Assembly (NCBI GenBank): GCA_017416055.1
Contig: JAFQDI010000146.1
Location: 1 to 9,502 of the forward strand
Length of the DNA stretch: 9,502 nucleotides
Reading direction: 5' to 3'
Source: Lachnospiraceae bacterium
GTDB lineage: Bacteria; Bacillota_A; Clostridia; Lachnospirales; Lachnospiraceae
In this document: positions 1 to 7,362 of the stretch, piece by piece
How positions within the stretch are numbered: the first letter of the stretch is position 1
How the letters are laid out: each line of letters begins with the position of its first letter
Translations under genes and position numbers: made by a program
The notes under the pieces: generated by a model
The model's database searches: none
What the model was told of the DNA's origin: nothing
The model's input: only the letters and a program-made list of their open reading frames with translations

Positions 1-26
1 ATACCAAATTCTTACATTTATGTCAA
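1..26 (-). promoter_or_regulatory. Possible sigma-A-type promoter running off the left edge
   Basis: On the minus strand a perfect TTGACA (26-21) is followed by exactly 17 bases and then TAT at the window edge, where a -10 box would begin. It lies just past the terminator at 75-108, where a promoter for the next minus-strand gene would be expected. The rest of the -10 box and the gene it would serve are outside the window, so this is only a suggestion. Confidence 0.3.
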
Positions 27-74
27 TATCGCCAATCAATCCCACATAATAATACATTTAATTCTCTCTTTTTT

Positions 75-108
75 ACAAAAACGACCGCAGAATTTCTTCC
101 ACAGTCGT
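75..108 (-). terminator. Intrinsic (Rho-independent) terminator closing the gene cluster
   Basis: Read on the minus strand, ACGACTGTGGAA pairs with TTCTGCGGTCGT across a GAAA tetraloop, giving an uninterrupted 12-bp stem (three G-U pairs). The stem runs straight into a T-rich tail (TTTTTGT, counting the last stem base). A stem with a GNRA loop and a U tract is the standard form of a factor-independent terminator. It lies about 170 bases beyond the phosphatase stop codon and is the only such structure I found, so it probably ends the whole minus-strand transcript. The complementary strand has only a poor T tract, so it is unlikely to work well in the other direction. Confidence 0.82.
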
Positions 109-279
109 CATTTTCATCTCTTCAGTTTGTATGGTCTGTCATCTGCGCCTCAAGCAGTTTTTTTAGATCTTCCTTGCTCGGCAACACAGTTCCGGTGCTG
201 ACAGCGGGAAGATTTTCGAATTGGCAAAACACTGTTTCGCCAATTTGATCATCCCTTGATTTGATTCGTGTTCTTTTAA
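109..279 (-). other. Gene-free 3' untranslated stretch after the phosphatase
   Basis: This stretch between the phosphatase stop and the terminator has no open frame with both a start codon and a ribosome binding site. It holds a strong 12-bp stem-loop at 219-245. It also holds a minus-strand open frame without ATG (295-122) whose composition looks protein-like and which could be the remains of a gene. A 14-codon frame beginning near 117 is formed mostly by the terminator sequence and is probably accidental. The likeliest reading is the long structured 3' untranslated region of the phosphatase mRNA. Confidence 0.55.
219..245 (-). other. 12-bp RNA stem-loop in the phosphatase 3' UTR
   Basis: On the minus strand AATTGGCGAAAC pairs with GTTTTGCCAATT around a 3-base AGT loop. 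All 12 positions pair in minus-strand RNA, one as G-U. In plus-strand RNA that position would be an A-C mismatch, so the fold suits the transcribed strand. It starts about 35 bases after the phosphatase stop codon. No U tract follows, so it is not a classical terminator. A role in mRNA 3'-end stability or processing, or one unit of a palindromic repeat family, would fit; the sequence alone does not decide. Confidence 0.55.
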
Positions 280-1017
280 CTACCGAGCTCCCAAATTACT
301 TTTCGCCCTGACGTAGGTAACCTCACCCGTCTCCACGCAATATGCCGCCAAACTGCCTCCGAATACACAGCCGCAATCAATCGCAATGTGACCATTCTCC
401 TGATAGATCAAGGGTTTTCTGTCATATCGGATCAGCTGGGTTGGCGTATGACCCGTGACCACATAGATCTCATTGTCCGAGTAATATCGCTCGTCATAAT
501 CCGGCCGCGCAAAAATAAAGTCCGTGAAGTCGTATTCATCCAACATCTTATTTTCTGCAAAGTGATCAATTCCGGCATGAACCAGGATAAACTTTCGTCC
601 CTTATCCTCGATCACCTCATAGATCAGCGCATCCTCCAGAAAATCGATCACATCCTCCTGCTCTTCTCCGGACAATTCCAGAAACTGGCGCAGAGTGATC
701 TCTCCTCCGTTGTTCATCCAATCCACATAGCAAAGCATATCCTCGTCTGAGAAATACTGATCCCAGTCAGTTTTTGATTTCTTCGCAGCTGCCAACAGTT
801 TGCGAAGCACCAGAAGCATCATATAGTCATGGTTTCCGAGGATGTAGACTACGTTGGGACGGGTGAGCAACTCCTGAAGAACCTTAATGGGTTCCGGTCC
901 GCGATCACAGGCATCGCCAAGGACATAGAGCGTATCTTCGTCCGTAAGGTTGATTTTGTTCAGCAATTCAAGATATTCCTCTAAACAGCCATGAATATCG
1001 CCGATTATGTATCTCAT
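280..1017 (-). CDS. PrpE/ApaH-like metallophosphoesterase (serine/threonine phosphatase family)
   Basis: This 245-residue cytosolic protein has the full metal-centre signature of calcineurin-type phosphoesterases: GDIHG (residues 6-10), GDACDRG (34-40), GNHD (61-64), a VHAG histidine (H147) and GHTP (from 189). The family hydrolyses phosphoester or phosphoanhydride bonds with two metal ions. The subgroup with GDxxDRG and GNHD includes bacterial PPP-type protein phosphatases, diadenosine tetraphosphatase (ApaH) and PrpE, and the motifs cannot tell these substrates apart. The second motif has Ala-Cys where many relatives have hydrophobic residues, but all metal ligands are kept. The start has a GGGAG site 8 bases upstream. 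The gene begins 28 bases after polC and is last before the terminator, so co-transcription with polC is likely. A functional link to replication is not shown. No signal peptide or membrane segment is visible. Confidence 0.9.
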   Translation of the reverse strand: MRYIIGDIHGCLEEYLELLNKINLTDEDTLYVLGDACDRGPEPIKVLQELLTRPNVVYILGNHDYMMLLVLRKLLAAAKKSKTDWDQYFSDEDMLCYVDWMNNGGEITLRQFLELSGEEQEDVIDFLEDALIYEVIEDKGRKFILVHAGIDHFAENKMLDEYDFTDFIFARPDYDERYYSDNEIYVVTGHTPTQLIRYDRKPLIYQENGHIAIDCGCVFGGSLAAYCVETGEVTYVRAKSNLGAR

Positions 1018-1045
1018 CCGTTTATCTCCCTCTCAGGTGCGTTGT

Positions 1046-4000
1046 TTATATCTCACGCATCAAATCAAACAAACTCATCTGATTGCTCTCCGGGATGTCT
1101 CCCAACAGTCCCAGGTCGCCCATCAGATCCGCTACCGTCTTCGTCACTTTCGTCCGCTGCCAGAAGTCCTCCTTCGACAGATAAGGACCATTTTTGCCCG
1201 CCGCTTCCACCGCCTCGGCCGCCTTATCTCCCATACCTTCGATGGAATTTAAGGATGGCATCAATTTTCCGTCAATAATCTGGAAATCCATCGCTTTCGC
1301 GCGGAAAATGTCGATGGGCATGAACTCGAAGCCGCGGGCATACATTTCCTGCACGATACGCATGTCTCGAAGGGTATCCTGTTCCTTGGGGGTCAACTCG
1401 TCCGAGCGGCGCTTATAGTCTGCCAACACCTCCTCCAGATGCTCTCTGCCCTGGCACATGATCTCGTAGGAAAAGCCTTTCGCGCGGATACTGAAAAACG
1501 CCGCGTAGTAGGCCAGCGGATAGAACACCTTGCAGTAGGCGATTCGCCATGCCATCATGACGTACGCTGCCGCGTGGGCCTTCGGGAACATGTACTTAAT
1601 CTTCTTACAGGACCAGATGTACCAATCGGGCACATCGGCCGCCTTCATCTGCTCCTCCCAGTCAGGCTTCAAACCCTTACCCTTACGCACAGACTCCATA
1701 ATGGTGAAGGAAAGCTCCTTGTCCATGCCTTTGCTGATCAGATAGATCATAATGTCGTCACGGGTGCAGATACAGGTCTGAATGGTCGCGGTGCCCTCCT
1801 TGATTAGAGTCTCCGCATTGCCCAGCCACACGTCGGTTCCGTGGGACAGTCCTGCAATACGCACTAAGTCAGAAAAACAGGTTGGCTTCGCGTCAATTAA
1901 CATCTGCATCGCGAAATCGGTACCGAACTCTGGGATACCCAGCGCACCCAGCTTCGTTCCGCCGATATCGTCGGGGGTAATGCCCAATGCTTCGGTGTTT
2001 TTAAATAGACTCATGACCTCCGGGCTGTCCAGCGGAATCTTCTGGGGATCCAGCCCCGTCAGGTCCTTCAGACGGCGGATCATGGTGGGATCATCGTGTC
2101 CCAGAATATCCAGCTTCAGCAGATTGTGGTCGATAGAATGGTAATCGAAATGGGTCGTTACCGTCTTCGTCGTCATATCGTTTGCGGGACGCTGCACCGG
2201 CGTGAAGGAATAAATCTCCTCGCCGTGGGGCAGTACAACAATACCGCCCGGATGCTGTCCGGTGGTTCGGCGCACGCCAACACAGCCCTGAACGATGCGG
2301 TTGATCTCGCATTTACGCTTCTTCTGGCCCCGCTCCGCGTAATAATTCTTTACAAATCCGTAGGCCGTCTTGTCCGCCAACGTACCGATGGTTCCGGCGC
2401 GGAAGGTGTGACCTGTACCGAAAATAACCTCGGTGTAGTCATGAGCATGGCTCTGGTACTCGCCGGAGAAGTTCAGGTCGATATCCGGCTCCTTGTTTCC
2501 CTTAAATCCAAGGAATGTCTCAAAGGGAATGTCAAAGCCCTCTTTATTTAACGGGTGGCCACAAACGGGACAAATCTTATCGGGCATGTCACAGCCGGCA
2601 CCGCCGCCGTAAGCCTTCACCTCGTCGGAATCAAAGTCCACATAGTAACACTCAGGGCATATGTAATGAGGGCTCAGGGGATTTACCTCCGTTATATCCG
2701 CCATAGTCGCCACGAAGGATGAACCGACAGAACCACGGGAACCCACCAGATAACCGTCCTCATTGGACTTGGTCACCAGTTTCTGCGCAATAATATACAT
2801 TACGGCAAAGCCGTTGCTGATAATGGAGTTCAGCTCACGCTCCAACCGCTCCACCACGATGTCCGGCAGTTTCGGTCCGTACAGCTTGTGGGCGTTGCGG
2901 TAGCACATGTCACGGAGGTCCTTATCGGAGTTCTCGATGACCGGCGGACATTTGTCCGGGCGCACCGGTGCAATTTTTTCACACATCGCTGCAATCTTAT
3001 TGGTATTGGTGATGACCACCTCTCTCGCCTTCTCCGCGCCGAGATACGCAAACTCATCCAGCATCTCCTGCGTGGTACGCAAATAAAGGGGCGCCTGATC
3101 ATCCGCGTCCTTAAAGCCTTTGCCCGCCATGATGATACGGCGGTAAACCTCATCCTCCGGATCGAGGAAATGCACATCGCAGGTCGCCACGACCGGCTTA
3201 TTAAACTGTTCACCCAGCTTCACGATCTTTCGGTTAAGGTCCCGCAGATCCTCATCGGTCTTCGCCTCATAGCGGTCGCTGCGCAGCATAAACGCATTGT
3301 TTCCGATGGGCTGAATCTCCAGATAGTCGTAGAAGTTCACGATGCGGGACAATTCTGCGTCGGATGCTCCGCCGACCACCGCCTCCATCAACTGACCCGC
3401 CTCACAGGCCGAACCAACGATCAGTCCACTGCGATATTTCTGCAGCAAACTCTTCGGGATACGGGGCTGACGCGCAAAATAGTCAATGTGTGCCATGGAC
3501 ACCAGACGATACAAATTAATTCTGCCCTCATCGGTAGATGCCAGAATGATCACATGGTAGGTTGGCAGTTTCTTGATCGCCTCATCGGTCATGGTACTCA
3601 TGGAGTTCATGCCGTTCATATCCTCAATGCCTTTTTCCTTCAGCATTTCCAAAAAATTCTGATAAATCAGTGCAGTGCACTCCGCGTCATCCACCGCACG
3701 GTGATGGTGCTCCAGAGAGACACCCACCGCTTTAGCCACCACATCCAGCTTGTGTTTTCTCAGATCGGGGAGCAAAATACGAGAGAGTCCCACCGTATCC
3801 ACAATGGTCGGCGCGTAAGGCAGGCCCATACGCTTTGCATTGGCCTCAATAAATCCGGTATCAAAGGAGGCATTGTGGGCGACAATCACCGCTCCCTCAC
3901 AAAATTCCAAAAATTTCGGCAGCACCTCTTCGATCTTCGGCTGACCGATGAGCATTTGATCGGTGATGCTGGTCAGTTCCTCAATCTTCGCCGGAATCGG

Positions 4001-5581
4001 CTCACAAGGGTCCACAAAGGTGGAGAATCGGTCCACGATCTCCCCGTTCACCAGCTTCACCGCACCGATCTCGATGATTTTACAACTGATCGCACTGAGG
4101 CCCGTGGTCTCAATATCAAACACAACGGTAGGCGCAGACAATGGCTGACCCTTACTGCGGACAACCACTTCCTTCAAATCATCTACCAGATAACCTTCCA
4201 CACCGTAGATCACCTTGAAGGGATCCTTGTTGTCGACCACATGGAATGCCTCGGTAAATCCCTGCACACAGCCATGGTCGGTGATTGCCAGTGCAGACAT
4301 CCCCCACTCCTTAGCACGGTTTAAGAGATCCTTCACCTCTGCCACACCGTCCATATCACTCATCTTCGTGTGGCAGTGGAGCTCAACACGCTTTTCTTCG
4401 CAGGTATCCATTCGCTTGTTGACCTCAATCTGGCCACGACGAATACCGGTCACGGAGCTGACCACCATCTCATTGTCAAACTTATCAATATCCAACATAC
4501 CGCGCACGCGAAGAGCCGCGCCCTTCTTCACAAAGCCCAACACCTCGTCCTTCTGCTCCTCCTTGAGGAACATCTTTACCGTCACGGTATCGGTAAAATC
4601 GGTCACATCGAAAACCAAAATCGTCTTTCCGCTGCGCAGCTCTCTCGCCTCCAGCGCAATGACCTGACCGTTGATCACCACCGCACCCATCTCAGGGGTA
4701 ATGTCACTGATGGACGTGGAATGATCGTCGAAATCATATCCAAACAGCACATCGTCATTTTTCGGTTTCTTCTTGAAGGCGGATTTTCGGTTGCCGAAAC
4801 TGTCCTTTCCTCCGAATTTGCCACCCTGACCGGAACTCTGACCGTTTGCATTTGCGGATTTAGAAGACTGACCGGCCGCAGTCTTTCCCGTGCCGCCTGC
4901 TGCCTTCTCCTTGGCAGATGCATTCGCTCCTGTCTCGGCCTTTCCGCCGGTCTGCACATCCGCGTCGGCAGACTCGTCCAGTACCAGCATACCATCCTCG
5001 CCGGCGGCCTTTCCTGCACGGCGCAAAATCTCCTCCGCCTGGCGACGCTCCTCTGCGGAATTGTCTGTCTTATTCTTCACCGCCTCATATTGAAAACGCA
5101 CGTCCAGATCAATCCCGCAGCGTTCCATAAAAATCTTTTCCAAAATACGTTTCAGTTCGCCCGCCTTGCTGCGAGCCACCAACATATCGTCCAAGTGCAT
5201 CAGACATACATGGGCATCCGTAAACTCCCAACGGGACTTCTTCATCAAATTGTGAAGTACCAAGCTATACGGCTTCAGCTCATAGAGAATGCTGTCCTCG
5301 TAGGCTCTCATGAGATTCTCCGGTGTATACTGCGCCGACAGGCAATACTTCTCCACGATGGACACGCTCGTGCCCACTCCCGGAAAAAGCTGTTTTTTGA
5401 TCTCCGCCTCCATCTGACTAATGCTGCGCTTGTGGATCAAGCGTTCAGAGCGAATATAAATTTTGATCGCACTGCGATCGCGGGTGGAAACTACTTTTTC
5501 AATCTCCACGCGGTCAAACAGGGCGCGTTGTTCATCGTTGACTTGAAGGCCGGGAATGGCCTCCCAAAATAATTTTGACAT
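1046..5581 (-). CDS. polC: DNA polymerase III alpha subunit, Gram-positive type (PolC)
   Basis: This is the 1511-residue replicative DNA polymerase of low-GC Gram-positive bacteria, with built-in 3'-5' proofreading. In order it shows: an N-terminal domain (about 1-190); a low-complexity linker rich in Ala, Gly, Ser, Gln and Lys (about 203-275); an OB fold (about 295-395); the first PHP half with HCHTKMSDMDG (H402, H404); an inserted DEDDh exonuclease (D489, E491, D574, H627, D632); the second PHP half with CDVHF (D802, H804); and the polymerase core. The core has GSRGSVGSS (from 947), a four-Cys zinc site (C975, C978, C1004, C1007; C997 is nearby), PDIDLNF with D1033 and D1035, and the third Asp in KLDILGHDD (D1158). 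QMSLFDLM (1501-1508) at the C-terminus matches a beta-clamp-binding motif. AGAGG lies about 6 bases before the ATG. It is some 70 residues longer than B. subtilis PolC, largely through the linker. No frameshift is seen, so it should be functional and essential. Confidence 0.98.
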   Translation of the reverse strand: MSKLFWEAIPGLQVNDEQRALFDRVEIEKVVSTRDRSAIKIYIRSERLIHKRSISQMEAEIKKQLFPGVGTSVSIVEKYCLSAQYTPENLMRAYEDSILYELKPYSLVLHNLMKKSRWEFTDAHVCLMHLDDMLVARSKAGELKRILEKIFMERCGIDLDVRFQYEAVKNKTDNSAEERRQAEEILRRAGKAAGEDGMLVLDESADADVQTGGKAETGANASAKEKAAGGTGKTAAGQSSKSANANGQSSGQGGKFGGKDSFGNRKSAFKKKPKNDDVLFGYDFDDHSTSISDITPEMGAVVINGQVIALEARELRSGKTILVFDVTDFTDTVTVKMFLKEEQKDEVLGFVKKGAALRVRGMLDIDKFDNEMVVSSVTGIRRGQIEVNKRMDTCEEKRVELHCHTKMSDMDGVAEVKDLLNRAKEWGMSALAITDHGCVQGFTEAFHVVDNKDPFKVIYGVEGYLVDDLKEVVVRSKGQPLSAPTVVFDIETTGLSAISCKIIEIGAVKLVNGEIVDRFSTFVDPCEPIPAKIEELTSITDQMLIGQPKIEEVLPKFLEFCEGAVIVAHNASFDTGFIEANAKRMGLPYAPTIVDTVGLSRILLPDLRKHKLDVVAKAVGVSLEHHHRAVDDAECTALIYQNFLEMLKEKGIEDMNGMNSMSTMTDEAIKKLPTYHVIILASTDEGRINLYRLVSMAHIDYFARQPRIPKSLLQKYRSGLIVGSACEAGQLMEAVVGGASDAELSRIVNFYDYLEIQPIGNNAFMLRSDRYEAKTDEDLRDLNRKIVKLGEQFNKPVVATCDVHFLDPEDEVYRRIIMAGKGFKDADDQAPLYLRTTQEMLDEFAYLGAEKAREVVITNTNKIAAMCEKIAPVRPDKCPPVIENSDKDLRDMCYRNAHKLYGPKLPDIVVERLERELNSIISNGFAVMYIIAQKLVTKSNEDGYLVGSRGSVGSSFVATMADITEVNPLSPHYICPECYYVDFDSDEVKAYGGGAGCDMPDKICPVCGHPLNKEGFDIPFETFLGFKGNKEPDIDLNFSGEYQSHAHDYTEVIFGTGHTFRAGTIGTLADKTAYGFVKNYYAERGQKKRKCEINRIVQGCVGVRRTTGQHPGGIVVLPHGEEIYSFTPVQRPANDMTTKTVTTHFDYHSIDHNLLKLDILGHDDPTMIRRLKDLTGLDPQKIPLDSPEVMSLFKNTEALGITPDDIGGTKLGALGIPEFGTDFAMQMLIDAKPTCFSDLVRIAGLSHGTDVWLGNAETLIKEGTATIQTCICTRDDIMIYLISKGMDKELSFTIMESVRKGKGLKPDWEEQMKAADVPDWYIWSCKKIKYMFPKAHAAAYVMMAWRIAYCKVFYPLAYYAAFFSIRAKGFSYEIMCQGREHLEEVLADYKRRSDELTPKEQDTLRDMRIVQEMYARGFEFMPIDIFRAKAMDFQIIDGKLMPSLNSIEGMGDKAAEAVEAAGKNGPYLSKEDFWQRTKVTKTVADLMGDLGLLGDIPESNQMSLFDLMREI

Positions 5582-5606
5582 GGTGTACCTCTAATTCTTC
5601 ATTCGT

Positions 5607-6125
5607 TTATATTCCCAATATTGTAAAAACTGTATGTTCCTTGAAATTTTCCTCTACCCACGGCTTCAATTCAAGAATTACTTCTTCCAGTTCACCACCT
5701 GTATCACTTGCGATCTTACAAATTATTTTCCACTGTTCCTGATCAATCTCCGTTTCACCATAGTAATTATAATTGCAAATCAAGCCACCAAGTATATTTA
5801 CCAATTCTGTCCTGTGTAAAATATCATCACGAAGAAGAAGAGAATCCTCTTTCCAAAAAGTTTTCTCATCCCACTTTCCTTTGTAGAACTCGTGATAAAG
5901 GGTTCCGCTTCGCTCCTGTTTGCGTTCCTGCTCGGTCATAAAATATTTATATAGCCTTTGACTCGGTTCATTTGCATACTGCTCCAACACTTGTGTAATC
6001 TCATTTTCCTGCTTTTCCCTCAGCCCCTCGTTTCCAACATAATTCCAGCGTAATTGGTTTTCCGTCAAAGACTCAGTTTTTGCTTTTTGCTTGAACATCC
6101 GCTTAACAACATCAACTATAGTCAT
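5607..6125 (-). CDS. Uncharacterised cytosolic protein (172 aa)
   Basis: I do not recognise this 172-residue protein. It has no signal peptide or membrane segment. It starts with a short basic stretch (VVKRMFKQKAK, 6-16), continues as a charged, probably helical region rich in Glu, Gln and Lys (about 20-75), and ends with a mixed region containing tryptophans (W85, W91, W132, W156) and the tail FTILGI. Its ATG is one base beyond the lipoprotein stop codon. The only upstream G-rich stretch (GGGG, 11 bases away) is weak, so translation is probably coupled to the lipoprotein gene. PolC follows after 25 bases. Spot GC is low here (18 of 60 at 5761-5820, against 33 of 60 at 2161-2220 in polC), which hints at a different origin. 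A small acidic cytosolic protein beside a lipoprotein could be an immunity-type or partner protein, but no motif proves that. Confidence 0.8.
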   Translation of the reverse strand: MTIVDVVKRMFKQKAKTESLTENQLRWNYVGNEGLREKQENEITQVLEQYANEPSQRLYKYFMTEQERKQERSGTLYHEFYKGKWDEKTFWKEDSLLLRDDILHRTELVNILGGLICNYNYYGETEIDQEQWKIICKIASDTGGELEEVILELKPWVEENFKEHTVFTILGI

Positions 6126-6126
6126 C

Positions 6127-6648
6127 CTAAATCAATCCCCGATTCCCGTTCATCATCTTAATCACATTTCTCAGTCCGTCCTCCGGATTGAGATACTCCG
6201 TTTCCCCACACCTGACTCCGATGATATAATAAAAGTATCCATCCATATATATCCAGTCGGATGCGGTAATGTCGATCGTATCACCCACAGAAATTTGCTC
6301 ATAGAACTCGCTTTTTGCAAGCAATTGATTATTTTCCGCAGACACCTCAAACACTTCTTTATACTCTGACAACTCTTTTTCTCGATCAACTTCATACCCA
6401 TAGAATTTGTCTGCCTCTTCGTAGCTTGGAAATGTCACTTTGAAGACAACGTCATTCTTCTGGAATCTCTCGTCGGAATAGTCTTTTACATGTTCTTTGC
6501 TGTCCCAATCATAATAATAAAGATCGGCAATCTGAACGGTATAGGTCTCATAATTGTTTCGGTCAGAAAGATGGGAATACATGATGGGATTATAGCCACA
6601 GCCAGTAAGTACAAAAATGCACAGTATGCAAAGAATAACCAGCATCAT
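6127..6648 (-). CDS. Small predicted lipoprotein (173 aa), function unknown
   Basis: Residues 1-16 are a hydrophobic signal segment ending in the lipobox LTGC, with C17 as the expected lipidated cysteine after signal peptidase II cleavage. The mature part of about 157 residues would sit on the outer face of the cytoplasmic membrane. It is rich in Tyr, Asp and Glu and has a likely beta-strand core (SVGDTIDI, then WIYMDGYFYYIIG). I do not recognise the family. The n-region has no Lys or Arg, which is unusual for a lipoprotein signal. In-frame extension is blocked by a TAA four codons upstream and offers no ATG, so the start is not simply misplaced. Two ATGs stand side by side (6648 and 6645), 5 and 8 bases after GGAGG, so either could be used. 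The gene is 16 bases after the membrane-protein gene and 1 base before the next. It is AT-rich (23 GC of 60 at 6361-6420). Confidence 0.85.
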   Translation of the reverse strand: MMLVILCILCIFVLTGCGYNPIMYSHLSDRNNYETYTVQIADLYYYDWDSKEHVKDYSDERFQKNDVVFKVTFPSYEEADKFYGYEVDREKELSEYKEVFEVSAENNQLLAKSEFYEQISVGDTIDITASDWIYMDGYFYYIIGVRCGETEYLNPEDGLRNVIKMMNGNRGLI

Positions 6649-6664
6649 TTTCTCCTCCAGTTAA

Positions 6665-7360
6665 TCAACTTTCTGCCATAAACAGATAATGTTTCTCAAT
6701 AAACCCCTTCGCCTTAGCTCCTAGCAAAAACGCCACACCCTCTGCTTTAAGTTCAGTCGCCATATAATGCTCTTGTTGTACTTGTGAAAGATGAATTTCC
6801 TCTCGTTTTAGCGCATAGCATCCCAGATCTTTATCCCCATGGAAAAAACCATGTAGCAAATTTGTTGTAATGCGAAGTTCTTCCTGCGCGACAAACAGGC
6901 ACACATCGTGACTCACAAACTTAGAATCACTGGAATCGTAGCATTTTGTCACCAGACAAGGCTCCTGCAGTTCGTAATACTCTCTCAGGTGGGTGCATGC
7001 CTTTGAAAGTAGTTCTTTCTTGATTGCTCTTTTCTTCAGTTCCAGTTTTCCCCCAAAGACCAACGACAATAAAACACAAACCACAAGACTAAAAATCAAT
7101 GCGCAGCCGATCAGCGCAATCTTCAACAAAAGAAAGAATAACAGCCAAACCGGTTGCTCCGGTTCCTGAATATATCCTATCGCCCAAAGACACCCTGCGA
7201 AAGCACCGATGCTCACCACTGTAATGAGCCCTGAAGACAATCGATTGGACCAGTTCCTTCTACGAAACAACTGCTTTTCCTTTTTGCCCAATTTTTTATA
7301 CTGTTCCCGTAAAATATCATTTTCAGTTTTGCTGCTACTTTCACATTTAAAGTAGCGCAT
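6665..7360 (-). CDS. Uncharacterised two-helix membrane protein (231 aa)
   Basis: A basic cytosolic N-terminus (about 1-40, with KKLGKKEKQLFRRR) is followed by two hydrophobic segments (about 41-64 and 71-103). After these comes a basic stretch (LELKKRAIKK) and a soluble C-terminal domain of about 125 residues. By the positive-inside rule both ends lie in the cytoplasm. The C-terminal domain alternates short strand-like stretches (HDVCLFVAQEELRITTN, LGCYALKREEIHL) and ends in a helix-like segment, which loosely resembles a bacterial PH-like domain; that is an impression, not a motif match. The ATG is 2 bases beyond the mazG-like stop, and its GGGAGG site lies inside the end of that gene, so translation is probably coupled. 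I do not recognise the family. It is the first of three uncharacterised genes that may work together at the membrane. Confidence 0.85.
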   Translation of the reverse strand: MRYFKCESSSKTENDILREQYKKLGKKEKQLFRRRNWSNRLSSGLITVVSIGAFAGCLWAIGYIQEPEQPVWLLFFLLLKIALIGCALIFSLVVCVLLSLVFGGKLELKKRAIKKELLSKACTHLREYYELQEPCLVTKCYDSSDSKFVSHDVCLFVAQEELRITTNLLHGFFHGDKDLGCYALKREEIHLSQVQQEHYMATELKAEGVAFLLGAKAKGFIEKHYLFMAES

Positions 7361-7362
7361 CG

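Noticed and set aside
64..117. Short frame of 14 codons running through the terminator
   Set aside because: It consists mostly of the terminator stem and its T tail, so the open frame is most likely accidental.
165..252. 29-codon ATG frame on the minus strand within the stem-loop region
   Set aside because: It is very short, has no properly spaced ribosome binding site, and overlaps another open frame and the hairpin.
2888..4324. Long open frame on the plus strand opposite polC
   Set aside because: It mirrors the codon pattern of polC, its translation is rich in His, Arg, Leu and Ile with no recognisable domain, and polC is unmistakable on the other strand.
4370..5572. Second long plus-strand frame opposite the start of polC
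   Set aside because: Same reason: it is a shadow of the polC reading frame, and the protein resembles no family.
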